DNA of 51,079 nt from Lachnospiraceae bacterium (GCA_011959105.1 BLLU01000304.1:1-51079), one strand, 5' to 3'. Positions 26,503 to 34,338 are shown, counted from the stretch's first letter. Notes: a model not told the origin generated them from the letters alone. Numbers and translations: made by a program.

Positions 26503-27606
26503 ATGGAAAATACAGGCTATGACATTCTGAAAAATCCACCAGAAAGCGGCGTAGTAATTGATGCTTTTTATATAACAAAAGATAAGATCAGAAGATATAG
26601 AAAAATCGGGTGTAGCATTTCGGGCGGTTCTGACAGCGACATACTTTTAGACATGGTAAGCAAGCTGGACGGGGAAAAGAAAGTACAATATGTATTTTTC
26701 AATACCGGGATTGAGTACAGGGCAACGAAAGAACACATACAGCTTTTGAAAGAAAAATACGGGGTAAAGATAGAAGAGATAAAGGCAAAAAAGCCAGTGC
26801 CTATAAGCTGTAAAGAATTTGGAGAGCCTTTTATTTCCAAAACGGTAAGCGCATTTATAGAGAGGCTGCAAAGAAACGGTTTTCAGTGGGAAGATAAGCC
26901 CTTTATAGAACTGCTGGAAAAGTATTGCACGGAAATATCAGAAAGTGAGGCTATAGACAAAAACGGAAGAATTAAAAAGGGTATAGGGGAACACCAGAAC
27001 AGATATTTTAAAGGCTGCTGTGCTGCGCTGCGGTGGTGGTGTAATGAGTTTGGAGAGAAAAGCCAGTTTAACATATGCAGGAATAAATATCTAAAAGAAT
27101 TTATGATAGAGAATCCACCGACAGACTTAAAAATATCTGATAAGTGTTGCACATGGGCGAAAAAGAAACCCGTGCATGAATGGATAGAAGAAAACAAAAT
27201 AGAGCTTAATATGTTCGGAGTACGAAAGGCAGAGGGCGGGCAGAGATCAGCGGCATATAAAAGCTGCTTTACGGAGAACGCAAAAGGCAGCGGCGTAGAC
27301 GAATATAGACCGCTTTTCTGGCTGAAAAAAGAGGATAAAGAGGAATACGAAAGACATTTTGCAATAAAGCATAGCGCTTGTTATACAGTATACGGACTGC
27401 CGCGTACAGGGTGTGCATGTTGTCCTTTTGGTAGAGAGTTTGAGCAGGAATTAGAGGCAGCGAGGAAATACGAGCCTGCGTTATATAAAGCTGCCTGCAA
27501 TATATTTAAGAAGTCATATGAGTATACCAGAAAATACAGAAGATACAAAGAAGAGCGGGAGAGGGAAGAGAAGAAAGACAAAAGCGGTCAATTAAGTTTC
27601 TTTTAA
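26503..27606 (+). CDS. PP-loop ATPase of the PAPS-reductase/DndC-like type
   Basis: 367 residues. The N-type ATP pyrophosphatase motif SISGGSDSDILLD lies near residues 38-50, followed by VFFNTGIEYRATKEHI, the usual second motif. Two cysteine-rich segments occur, DKCCTWAKKKP (about 214-224) and RTGCACCPFG (about 303-312); together with CCAALRWWC near 168 they could hold an iron-sulfur cluster or zinc. Family members activate a substrate by adenylation, as in sulfate assimilation or DNA phosphorothioation. Sulfate assimilation is unlikely in a phage; nucleic-acid modification is my inference. No DndA/DndD partners are visible. Confidence 0.75.
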   Translation: MENTGYDILKNPPESGVVIDAFYITKDKIRRYRKIGCSISGGSDSDILLDMVSKLDGEKKVQYVFFNTGIEYRATKEHIQLLKEKYGVKIEEIKAKKPVPISCKEFGEPFISKTVSAFIERLQRNGFQWEDKPFIELLEKYCTEISESEAIDKNGRIKKGIGEHQNRYFKGCCAALRWWCNEFGEKSQFNICRNKYLKEFMIENPPTDLKISDKCCTWAKKKPVHEWIEENKIELNMFGVRKAEGGQRSAAYKSCFTENAKGSGVDEYRPLFWLKKEDKEEYERHFAIKHSACYTVYGLPRTGCACCPFGREFEQELEAARKYEPALYKAACNIFKKSYEYTRKYRRYKEEREREEKKDKSGQLSFF

Positions 27607-27613
27607 GAAGAAA

Positions 27614-27686
27614 GCGCCGTTAGCTCAATGGTTAGAGCGCCAGCCTTATAAGCTGGGCGTGGCTGGTTCGATTCCAGCACGGCGTA
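27614..27686 (+). tRNA. tRNA-Ile (anticodon UAU)
   Basis: A complete cloverleaf folds by eye: acceptor GCGCCGT/ACGGCGT with one G-U at the end, D stem GCTC/GAGC, anticodon stem CCAGC/GCTGG (27640-27644 and 27652-27656) with loop CTTATAA giving anticodon TAT (27647-27649), five-base variable loop, T stem GCTGG/CCAGC with loop TTCGATT, discriminator A at 27686. CCA is not encoded. It reads AUA codons directly without lysidine. It stands in a run of phage genes, eight bases after the PP-loop gene stop. Confidence 0.93.
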
Positions 27687-27824
27687 CTTGTAGCAGGCAT
27701 GGCGAGCCTGCGGCAGATGCAGCAGGCGAATAGCTGTTATCTGTATACCGTAGAAAAATAGCAGCGGTCATACCAGCTAGAGAGTATGTAGGCGGTCAAC
27801 AGGTTTTTAAGCAGCTTTTTTAAG

Positions 27825-28007
27825 GTGAAAAAGCGCCCATACGGTAAATATACGCCAGAACAGGAGAGCGGCAGCAGTGAAGAGACAGAGAGCGCCGCCC
27901 GGAGGGAGAGTTTAGGGGATTTGGCAAGGCAAGGAATATATCACGGCAGCGGCAGCAGGCGTAACATGGCTGCCGCTGAAAGAAAGCGGGAGAGCGGCAG
28001 GGCATGA
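27825..28007 (+). CDS. Small hypothetical protein
   Basis: 60 residues, rich in Ser, Glu and Arg, probably unstructured (KYTPEQESGSSEETESAARRES). The GTG start has only a weak site (TTTTTTAAGG) before it, but its stop overlaps the next start as ATGA, the coupling pattern used throughout this block. The 138 bases between the tRNA and this gene hold nothing I can assign except a possible 20-codon frame at 27699. Confidence 0.45.
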   Translation: MKKRPYGKYTPEQESGSSEETESAARRESLGDLARQGIYHGSGSRRNMAAAERKRESGRA

Positions 28008-28327
28008 GGTATGCAGTGATTATTTATACAGATACAACCAGCGAGGCGGCTATAGCTGATTACATGCAACAGCGCCGCTGGGACAGGCAGAGGGAACGCA
28101 GACGGCGGCAGCGCCGCCAGTATTTCCTTAAGCAGCGCTTAACGGGCGTATTCCTTTTGGTGTTTACCGCCCTGGCGGTTATGGCGACAGGCGGCGACGC
28201 AACAATAGCGATCATTACAGTACCGCTGGGGCTGTATCTGGTATTCACTAAAGAAATGCTTTTAGCGAATGATTTTTACCGGGAAACGAAAGAGAGGGAC
28301 ACAGAAAAGAAATGGTACAGATATTAG
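28004..28327 (+). CDS. Small phage membrane protein, unknown function
   Basis: 107 residues. An N-terminal MRYAVIIYTDTTSEAAIADYMQQRRW segment and an Arg-rich stretch (RQRERRRRQRRQ) precede two adjacent membrane helices (about 47-62 and 66-84), then a charged tail. It overlaps its neighbours by a few bases on both sides. Not recognised as a named family. Confidence 0.6.
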   Translation: MRYAVIIYTDTTSEAAIADYMQQRRWDRQRERRRRQRRQYFLKQRLTGVFLLVFTALAVMATGGDATIAIITVPLGLYLVFTKEMLLANDFYRETKERDTEKKWYRY

Positions 28328-29307
28328 AGCTTTTCGGCGGCATAGGTAGCCCGCGCTGCGCACTGCGCAATATAGGCATACCAGTAAAAGCTATTGATTA
28401 TGTGGAGATAGACGAAAAGGCGGTACGTTCCTACAATGCTATGTTTTCTGATGAATTGGAGTATAAGACACAGAGCGTAGTAGGCTGGAATTTAAAGCCG
28501 GATATTCTGATACATGGTAGCCCGTGCCAAGATTTCAGCATAGCGGGACATCAAGGGAAAGCGACGGCAGAGGCAGGACGTATAAACCGTGGAAAGGGAG
28601 CAGACAAGGGCAGCGGGACGCGTTCAAGTCTTATGTGGGAAACAATTCACATTATAGAGCAAATGGGAGAATGGAAACCTAAATACGTTATCTGGGAAAA
28701 TGTCAAAAATGTATTAAGCCGTTACATGCGGGTAAATTTCAATCGGTATTTATCAGAAATGGAGCGGCTGGGGTATAGCAACAATTTTGAAATACTGGAC
28801 GCTAGAGAGTTCGGGCTGCCGCAGGCACGGGAAAGAGTTTTTACAGTGTCGGTACTGGGAAATGAGAAATTTTGTTTTGATGATCTGATAAAAACGCCTA
28901 TGCAGAGTATTGACAGATTTCTTTTAAAAGATGCGCCGCCAGTATATGACGTAACACAGCCGAGCGTATTAGAGGCAATAGGCAAAAAGGGAATACGGCG
29001 GGCGACGGTAATAGAGGACTACGCATTTACTATTACTGCAAGGCAGGACAGAACGCCAGCACAGGTAATAGATATGGGAAACGGGCGTTATAGGTATTTG
29101 ACAGAATTAGAGTGCTGGCGCTTGCAGGGTTATACAGATGCAGATTTTAACGCAGCGGCAGCAGTACATAAAAGAGTAGGGCGCTATACAATGCCGCTGT
29201 ATAAGCAGGCAGGAAATAGTATACCAGTAACGATATTTGAGAGTTTGTTCAGAAAAATGATTCTGGGAGAGACGGAAGAAAGCGGGGCGAGAAATGGCAA
29301 TATTTAG
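28312..29307 (+). CDS. DNA (cytosine-5) methyltransferase
   Basis: 331 residues with the C5-methyltransferase motifs in order: LELFGGIGSPRCAL (motif I, SAM binding), GSPCQDFSIAG (motif IV with the catalytic Cys), WENVKNV (motif VI), QARERVFTVSV (motif VIII) and YKQAGNSIPV (motif X). The target-recognition region between VIII and X is about 100 residues. There is no restriction partner next to it, so it is an orphan, probably protecting phage DNA. The target sequence cannot be read from the protein. Confidence 0.93.
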   Translation: MVQILELFGGIGSPRCALRNIGIPVKAIDYVEIDEKAVRSYNAMFSDELEYKTQSVVGWNLKPDILIHGSPCQDFSIAGHQGKATAEAGRINRGKGADKGSGTRSSLMWETIHIIEQMGEWKPKYVIWENVKNVLSRYMRVNFNRYLSEMERLGYSNNFEILDAREFGLPQARERVFTVSVLGNEKFCFDDLIKTPMQSIDRFLLKDAPPVYDVTQPSVLEAIGKKGIRRATVIEDYAFTITARQDRTPAQVIDMGNGRYRYLTELECWRLQGYTDADFNAAAAVHKRVGRYTMPLYKQAGNSIPVTIFESLFRKMILGETEESGARNGNI

Positions 29308-29674
29308 GGAAGTGCGCACAGAAGTATATTGTGACATATGCGGCGAGTATGTCATAGGCTGGAAAAGCCCCGGTATTGGTGTAAGTAGGAGCTGGGCGGC
29401 GTACTTTGCACGGGAAGAGGGCTGCACAACGGGCAAAAAGATTATATGTAAAAGCTGCCGTATAAGCAGGCGCATAGAAAAATGTAGTCTGCAAAAGAAA
29501 TGCGGCGAGGCGGGCAAGGACGCAGACGGTACTTGTCTGGGAATTGGGAAACAGTTTGACGACGAGCTTATAGAGCAGTGCAAGCGCTGTATAGCGTGTA
29601 CTTCTTTTAATTGGGAAGAGGAAAAGGAAAGGCTAAGCATAAACGGAAAGAATAGAAAGCGGGGCAGGCAATGA
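29294..29674 (+). CDS. Cysteine-rich small protein, probably zinc-binding
   Basis: 126 residues. YCDICGEYV and IICKSCRISRR form a pair of CxxC knuckles about 40 residues apart, and CKRCIAC near residue 96 adds a third cluster. The C-terminus is very basic (NGKNRKRGRQ). A nucleic-acid-binding zinc ribbon is plausible. It overlaps the methyltransferase by 14 bases. Confidence 0.55.
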   Translation: MAIFREVRTEVYCDICGEYVIGWKSPGIGVSRSWAAYFAREEGCTTGKKIICKSCRISRRIEKCSLQKKCGEAGKDADGTCLGIGKQFDDELIEQCKRCIACTSFNWEEEKERLSINGKNRKRGRQ

Positions 29675-30027
29675 GTAAAGTTTACATACGCAGCCAGAAA
29701 AAAGACGGGCTGTATATTTTCGACAATACGCAGGGGATTAGATACAGCACACAGGACAAGGAAGAGAGTTTTTTCTTATCCCCATTGTTGGAAAGCGAAA
29801 AGCAGACAGGGAAAAATTGTATTTTCCTATATTTCAGTAGCGGGGGATGCCGCAAGCTGGGGGAGTATGAGAGCAAAGAGCGCTGTTTAGAGATCATAGA
29901 CGAGATACAGGGCGTATGCGGGCAGTATTTATATGCGCCGGGCAATACAGGCTTTCTGATAGGCAGCGAGGCTACGCCGCCTATGGCAGCAGTGATACCG
30001 CGCTTATATCAGATGCCGGAAAAGTGA
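29671..30027 (+). CDS. Hypothetical phage protein
   Basis: 118 residues, starting in the ATGA overlap with the previous stop. It begins KVYIRSQKKDGLYIFDN and contains LGEYESKERCLEIIDEIQ, a pattern I associate with small uncharacterised proteins in Clostridia phages. No cysteine motif, no membrane segment. Function unknown. Confidence 0.6.
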   Translation: MSKVYIRSQKKDGLYIFDNTQGIRYSTQDKEESFFLSPLLESEKQTGKNCIFLYFSSGGCRKLGEYESKERCLEIIDEIQGVCGQYLYAPGNTGFLIGSEATPPMAAVIPRLYQMPEK

Positions 30028-30036
30028 GGGCAGGGC

Positions 30037-30327
30037 ATGGACGGAAACGACGAGGAACGCAGCGCACTTATACACGAATATTACCAGATATACAGAGCAT
30101 TACAGAAGAGGCGCAGCTTAAGAGAGCATAGCCATTTTGATATATACGGCAATAACCTTATTGAAATCTGGGAGTATGCAGGAGAGAGGCGCGGGCGCTG
30201 TATCTGCAAAGTGAAAGAAGATACAGAAACAGCCTGCTATAAGCGGGCAATAGAAATACTGATAAGTTATGGCGGGAAAGGAGATCACGCAAAGTATGAG
30301 CAAAAAGCGGAACAAAGGGCAGGATAA
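30037..30327 (+). CDS. Hypothetical phage protein
   Basis: 96 residues, starting after an AGGGCAGG-type site. ERSALIHEYYQIYRALQKRRSLREH suggests an N-terminal helix; the remainder is mixed (NLIEIWEYAGERRGRCICKVKEDTE). Not recognised. It overlaps the start of the next gene by 32 bases, so the true C-terminus or the next start may be adjusted. Confidence 0.55.
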   Translation: MDGNDEERSALIHEYYQIYRALQKRRSLREHSHFDIYGNNLIEIWEYAGERRGRCICKVKEDTETACYKRAIEILISYGGKGDHAKYEQKAEQRAG

Positions 30328-31060
30328 AAAGCCGGACTTTCTGGCAGACCTTAACGCAGGGATTCTGGACGATCTGACGGAAAGAGGCAGGATAAGCAAC
30401 GCGGCAGGACTGGCGGGAGAGCTTACGGAGCTGGAAGAGGTAAAGGACATATGCGGGCTGCGGTTTAACGGCTATCTGGCAAAGATCGAGACGAAAAGAC
30501 AGAGCGGAGTTATTGACGAGGTAGTAGTAGCCTTTACAGAGGCAGCAGTAGACCGGGGAAAGACCGGGGACGGGCTGCGGCTTGAAAGTTATTTCCTGCC
30601 GGGCAGCAGGCTTTTAATATCCGGGCGGCAGCAGGCGCTTAAAGATTTTAAGAGCGGTAAAGTGCTGGTATTCATTCTGGCAGAGTACATAGGCTTAAGC
30701 CCTAAAGCAATGCTGCAAAATGACATAGCGCTTGTGGGTGAGCTGAAACATAAGCCGACATACCGGGAGACACCGAGGGGCAAGCGTATTTCTGATATTT
30801 TCGTAGAGGTTGAGAATGTGCTTACAGGGACAAGTTGCTATATTCCGTGTATCTGCTGGCAGGAGAACGCGGACGAGGTAGCGAACTGGCAGCCGGGCGA
30901 TAAGGTTAAACTGCTGGGAAGATGCCAGAGCCGGGAATATATGAAAGACGCAGAGGCGGGCAGGGAAGTAAGGACGGCTTACGAGATTTCAGTAAGTTTC
31001 ATTAAAAGGACAGGAGCGGCAGGAAATGGCAGAAAGAATGTCGGATATACGGGAAACTAA
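30296..31060 (+). CDS. Single-stranded DNA-binding/PriB-like protein with two OB folds
   Basis: 254 residues. The second half matches SSB/PriB-like OB folds: IALVGELKHKPTYRETPRGK, ISDIFVEVENV, CYIPCICWQENADEVANWQPGDKVKLLGRCQSREY and the ending TAYEISVSFI. The first half (VKDICGLRFNGYLAKIETKR ... GSRLLISGRQQAL) looks like a more diverged OB fold. Probable role: binding single-stranded DNA during replication or recombination; this would fit the rolling-circle Rep downstream. I chose the ATG at 30296, with GGAGATC 12 bases upstream. Confidence 0.75.
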   Translation: MSKKRNKGQDKKPDFLADLNAGILDDLTERGRISNAAGLAGELTELEEVKDICGLRFNGYLAKIETKRQSGVIDEVVVAFTEAAVDRGKTGDGLRLESYFLPGSRLLISGRQQALKDFKSGKVLVFILAEYIGLSPKAMLQNDIALVGELKHKPTYRETPRGKRISDIFVEVENVLTGTSCYIPCICWQENADEVANWQPGDKVKLLGRCQSREYMKDAEAGREVRTAYEISVSFIKRTGAAGNGRKNVGYTGN

Positions 31061-31226
31061 AGATATAGCTGATCTTTTTGGATTCGATATATTTCAGCAT
31101 TGTTACATGATCTGCGGATATATAACATGCTGCCGGGAGTGCAGATTTTTAACAGAGGACACAATGACAGATTTAATGAAAAGGACAGGAGAGGCAGGAA
31201 ATGAGATCAAAAACAATCATAAATAG
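31026..31226 (+). CDS. Small cysteine-motif protein, copy 1
   Basis: 66 residues. The core MICGYITCCRECRFLTEDTMTDLM has CGx3CCxxC and recurs in the next gene, so the two are paralogues. It could bind a metal through four cysteines. The start has an AGGACAGGAG site upstream and overlaps the SSB-like gene by 35 bases. Function unknown. Confidence 0.55.
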   Translation: MAERMSDIRETKDIADLFGFDIFQHCYMICGYITCCRECRFLTEDTMTDLMKRTGEAGNEIKNNHK

Positions 31227-31518
31227 CAAAGGGCAGCGGCAGGCGACGCGCATAGAAATACCGATAGAGGGCGCAGGCGGCGAACTGGGGCAGCGGGCAG
31301 TCATAAATTTAACTTCCCTTATAGCCGGACTTAAAAACATGAAAACAGAGCAGGACGTAGTAACGCATTACCATATAATTTGCGGTTTTGCTACATGCTG
31401 CGAGTTGTGCGGATTTATGACGGAGAAAAGTACAAATGATCTGATGCACATGGTAGAGCATCTGGTAGAAAACGAGCTTGCCAGAGTGGAGGCAGAGGGG
31501 AAAGGCGGGCAGGAATGA
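31201..31518 (+). CDS. Small cysteine-motif protein, copy 2
   Basis: 105 residues. IICGFATCCELCGFMTEKSTNDLM near residues 59-82 matches the core of the preceding protein. The N-terminal ~50 residues are additional (RQATRIEIPIEGAGGELGQRAVINLTSLIAGL), and a Glu-rich helix follows. The 25 bases up to its start are nearly identical to those before the previous gene, evidence of a local duplication. Confidence 0.6.
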   Translation: MRSKTIINSKGQRQATRIEIPIEGAGGELGQRAVINLTSLIAGLKNMKTEQDVVTHYHIICGFATCCELCGFMTEKSTNDLMHMVEHLVENELARVEAEGKGGQE

Positions 31519-32012
31519 GGACAGTATACATATGCAGCCCGTACAGGGCAAAGGACTGCGCGGAGCTTGACAGGCACATAGAGTATGCACAGGCGCTTAC
31601 AAAGCAGGCGATAGAGGCGGGCTTAGCGCCGATCACGCCGCATTTATACATGACACAATGCTTAAATGAGGACAAGCCGCAGGAACGGGCGGCAGGAATG
31701 GCAGCAGGCTTAGCGCTGCTGGAAAAATGCGATTTTGTGATCGCGGGCGTTAAGTACGGGATAAGCGAGGGCATGAGCCGGGAAATACAGACGGCAGATG
31801 TACTGGGGATTGAGGTAGTAAATGCAGATAAGCTGCGCTATTACATGAAATGTAAGGAACGGCAGACAGAGGCTAAAGCGTGGGACTACGCTAAAGTATG
31901 CGCCTGTAATTTCTGCATAGGCAGCCGCTTACATAGCTGTACTGGTTACGATTGCAGGGAGCCATATAACAAGGCTTTTGAATATGCAATGAAACATTCA
32001 AATTTACTGTAA
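31515..32012 (+). CDS. Nucleoside 2-deoxyribosyltransferase-like protein (DUF4406/DUF7768 type)
   Basis: 165 residues. VYICSPYRAKD at the N-terminus, YAQALTKQAIEAGLAPITPHLYMTQCL and LLEKCDFVIAGVKYGISEGMSREIQTADVLGI are typical of this small Rossmann-like family common in phages. Family members are related to nucleoside deoxyribosyltransferases and may act on nucleotides or ADP-ribose; no activity is established. The last 40 residues hold a Cys-rich patch (CACNFCIGSRLHSCTGYDC). ATGA overlap with the previous gene. Confidence 0.7.
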   Translation: MRTVYICSPYRAKDCAELDRHIEYAQALTKQAIEAGLAPITPHLYMTQCLNEDKPQERAAGMAAGLALLEKCDFVIAGVKYGISEGMSREIQTADVLGIEVVNADKLRYYMKCKERQTEAKAWDYAKVCACNFCIGSRLHSCTGYDCREPYNKAFEYAMKHSNLL

Positions 32013-32027
32013 AGGAGATCAAGAGAA

Positions 32028-32234
32028 ATGAGGAAATTAAGACGCGCAGTATTAAGGCATGAGGCAAACAGATTGAGCCGCCACGGGAGAAACGGGAAAA
32101 GCATTGCTATTTTCCGTAGCCTCTGGGACGACTACAAGGAGCTGAAACAGCACAAGGAACTTGCGCAGAAAGAAAAGGGACTGCTGGCGCAGATCGGGAG
32201 CCTTAAGAGGGCGCGGAAAGCAGCAGCCCTGTAG
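32028..32234 (+). CDS. Small basic phage protein
   Basis: 68 residues, strongly basic and helical (RKLRRAVLRHEANRLSRHGRNGK ... KELKQHKELAQKEKGLLAQ). AAAGGAGATC lies 10 bases before the ATG. It may bind nucleic acid; no family recognised. It is the last gene before the Rep control region. Confidence 0.6.
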   Translation: MRKLRRAVLRHEANRLSRHGRNGKSIAIFRSLWDDYKELKQHKELAQKEKGLLAQIGSLKRARKAAAL

Positions 32235-32249
32235 ATTCGCATTAAATGA

Positions 32250-32386
32250 GAATAATTTAATAGCCCCTACGGTACGGGAATACCATAGGGGCTAAGCTAT
32301 ACAGCTTTTTACAACCTATATCCAGTATATCACTGTATGGCGAAATGTCAAGTAATACGCGGGCGCAAGCCCGTTTTACCACTTGA
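32250..32386 (+). promoter_or_regulatory. Hairpin-rich region before the Rep gene (candidate origin)
   Basis: Two hairpins stand out. AGCCCCTACGGTA can pair with TACCATAGGGGCT (12 of 13 pairs, near 32261-32295). Further on GGGC-GCAA-GCCC (near 32363-32375) is nested inside TCAAGT/ACTTGA (near 32349-32386). There is no coding frame in 32235-32436. The position directly before an HUH Rep gene suggests a nicking origin (dso), but a leader attenuator is equally possible. Confidence 0.4.
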
Positions 32387-32436
32387 TAAAACTATTAGCT
32401 TTCCGACCAGATAGACCTAAAAGGAGTAAAAAATAT

Positions 32437-33231
32437 ATGCCATACATTGAGAGGATAACAAGGGCGGGTAAGACCATAGAGGTAGAGCGCTATTTTACAA
32501 GCAGATATAAAAAGCAGGGGATAAAGAGGGGGGATAAGGTAAAGCCCACCACAGAGCAGCAACAAAAGATCAATACAAGGCAGGCAGAAAGAAAGCTGCG
32601 TATTCTGATAAATGCCAACTATGGATATGGGGACTATCATTTAGTGCTGGACTACATACGCAGGAAAGGGGAGCCGCCACGGACAAAAGAGCAGATGCGG
32701 CAGGACATAGATATATTTCTAAGGGAGTGCCGGAAAGAGTATAAAAAGGCTGGGTTAGAGTTTAAGTATATTCATGTTATGGAGATCGGGGACAAGGGAG
32801 CCAGACACCACCACTTAGTTATAAACCAGATAGATACAAAGATATTGCAGCAGTGCTGGTACAAGGCATATGAGGGGCATAACCGGGTAAAAGTCTTTCC
32901 TCTGGACGACAGCGGCAACTATGCTGATCTGGCGGCTTATCTGATTAAGTACACGGATAAGCACAGGAAAGAAGAGGACGGGGCGCTACAGGGTAAGCGC
33001 TGGAATAGCAGCAAGAACCTTGTAAGACCAGTGCCGGAAATACGGATAATTTCAGATCGGCAATGGTTCAAGGCAGAGCCGAGGGCGATAAAGGGATATT
33101 ACGTTGACAAGGACAGCATAAGCAAGGGAGTACATAGCCCGGAATATTACGGCTACGGGTATTTCAGATATACATTAGTCAAATTAGAGGGAGAGGGGGG
33201 GATAAGATGCAGTATGTACGGATTGTGGTAA
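32437..33231 (+). CDS. rep: HUH rolling-circle replication initiator (Rep)
   Basis: 264 residues. YGDYHLVLDYIRR (about 64-76) fits motif 1; ARHHHLVIN at 122-130 is the metal-binding HUH motif; YADLAAYLIKYTDK (162-175) carries the expected catalytic Tyr (Tyr168 or Tyr172) and the Lys of motif 3. The order matches Rep proteins of small plasmids and the VP4-like group. It would nick one strand and start rolling-circle replication. The ATG at 32437 has AAAGGAGT 10 bases upstream; an in-frame TTG at 32383 lies inside the hairpin region and is less likely. Confidence 0.78.
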   Translation: MPYIERITRAGKTIEVERYFTSRYKKQGIKRGDKVKPTTEQQQKINTRQAERKLRILINANYGYGDYHLVLDYIRRKGEPPRTKEQMRQDIDIFLRECRKEYKKAGLEFKYIHVMEIGDKGARHHHLVINQIDTKILQQCWYKAYEGHNRVKVFPLDDSGNYADLAAYLIKYTDKHRKEEDGALQGKRWNSSKNLVRPVPEIRIISDRQWFKAEPRAIKGYYVDKDSISKGVHSPEYYGYGYFRYTLVKLEGEGGIRCSMYGLW

Positions 33232-33371
33232 TAGGCGTGGGCGTGGTGTTTCTGGTTCTTATGGGTGCTGTAATGTGCTTGGCAGCAGTGGCTATAGCAC
33301 ATGCCAGCGAGGATATGAGGAACTGGGAATACTGGAACGGCATAGACGACAGAAAGGGGCGCAGGGAATGA
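33207..33371 (+). CDS. Small single-pass membrane protein
   Basis: 54 residues: MQYVRIVVIGVGVVFLVLMG leads into a membrane helix of about 28 residues, then a short polar tail (SEDMRNWEYWNGIDDRKGRRE). The GAGAGGGGGG site is upstream, it overlaps the Rep 3' end by 25 bases, and its TGA overlaps the next ATG. Function unknown. Confidence 0.6.
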   Translation: MQYVRIVVIGVGVVFLVLMGAVMCLAAVAIAHASEDMRNWEYWNGIDDRKGRRE

Positions 33372-34012
33372 GGCAGAGGTTAAAGCACTGGTTATTCCAA
33401 CGGGGCAAGAACTGTAAGCACTGCTGCCTATGGTGTGAGTATTACGATCTTTGCAGCGGGGAGATAGGACAGGAGCGGCAGACATATAAAGCGAGGATGC
33501 CAGACGGCAGGGAAATAGTCATAAAAACAGTACCAGAGAGAGAACGGCAGATACAGCGCCGCATTATGGAAAAATATATGTGGAAAGTGAGGCGGGAATA
33601 TATGAGAAACTTTAGGCTGAACGACGAAAGCGGACACCAAGAGGCGCTATTTAGCTGGGCAGGGTATCAGCTGGGACGTATGCCGGAATTGGAATATATG
33701 TACCATGTACCAAACGGCGGCAAGCGTGATGCAGCGACAGCAACGGCGCTAAAGAGGCAGGGAGTAAAGGCGGGTGTGCCGGATATTCATTTACCAGTAG
33801 CACGGGGAGAGTACCACGGGTTATACATAGAGCTTAAGGCTGGAAGAAATGTACCAACTGAAAAACAGCTGCGCTGGCTAATCTTCCTGCGGCAGCAGGG
33901 ATATTTTACAGCGGTATGTTATGGCTGGCAAGCGGCAGCAGAGCTGATAGAAAAGTATCTGCTGCGCATTAAGGATTTAGGAGAGGCGGGGCAGATATGG
34001 GGCAAGGAATAG
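33368..34012 (+). CDS. VRR-NUC domain nuclease
   Basis: 214 residues. The C-terminal ~120 residues are a VRR-NUC (PD-(D/E)XK) domain: HVPNGGKRDAATATALKRQG, then GVPDIHLPVARGEYHGLYIELKAG with Asp, Glu and Lys in the expected spacing, and EKQLRWLIFLRQQGYFTAVCYGW. The N-terminus adds a cysteine cluster (CKHCCLWCEYYDLC). In phages this family is thought to act on branched or damaged DNA, for example in Holliday-junction processing. ATGA overlap with the preceding gene fixes the start. Confidence 0.82.
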   Translation: MRQRLKHWLFQRGKNCKHCCLWCEYYDLCSGEIGQERQTYKARMPDGREIVIKTVPERERQIQRRIMEKYMWKVRREYMRNFRLNDESGHQEALFSWAGYQLGRMPELEYMYHVPNGGKRDAATATALKRQGVKAGVPDIHLPVARGEYHGLYIELKAGRNVPTEKQLRWLIFLRQQGYFTAVCYGWQAAAELIEKYLLRIKDLGEAGQIWGKE

Positions 34013-34287
34013 GCTGTAAGATTTATCAGAACTGCGGCAGGGATTGTACGCACTGCGCAGCGGAAGAGGCAAAAAAGAAAGCCCGGAAAATGGAACCGAG
34101 GAAAACAACCATTTTTGAGGGAGAGCAGGCAGAAAAGCTGGCGGCTAAAGGTTTAAAGAACTATGAAACCTATAAATGCCCTGTATGTAACTGGATTGTG
34201 GCAGATCGGAAACTTACGGGCTTTAAAATATCTAATTTCTGCGAGAACTGCGGGCAGGCATTGGAAACAGAGATCACGAAAGAATAG
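33997..34287 (+). CDS. Zinc-ribbon small protein
   Basis: 96 residues. Two CxxC pairs: CGRDCTHC in the first 20 residues and YKCPVCNWIV ... NFCENCGQALE at the C-terminus, the latter a clear zinc ribbon. The middle is a Lys/Glu-rich helix. It overlaps the VRR-NUC gene by 16 bases. Function unknown. Confidence 0.65.
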   Translation: MGQGIGCKIYQNCGRDCTHCAAEEAKKKARKMEPRKTTIFEGEQAEKLAAKGLKNYETYKCPVCNWIVADRKLTGFKISNFCENCGQALETEITKE

Positions 34288-34338
34288 GGCATATTAAGCA
34301 GCTGCGCCCGGAGGCGGCGCAAGAAAGAGAGGCAGAGA

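Noticed and set aside
26503..27606. A complete Dnd/Ssp phosphorothioation defence system
   Set aside because: Only the PP-loop protein is present; no cysteine desulfurase, DndB, DndD or DndE-like gene lies nearby.
27614..27686. The tRNA gene as the phage attachment site
   Set aside because: It is intact and lies about 1.3 kb inside the phage block, after two phage genes, so it is cargo and not the left junction.
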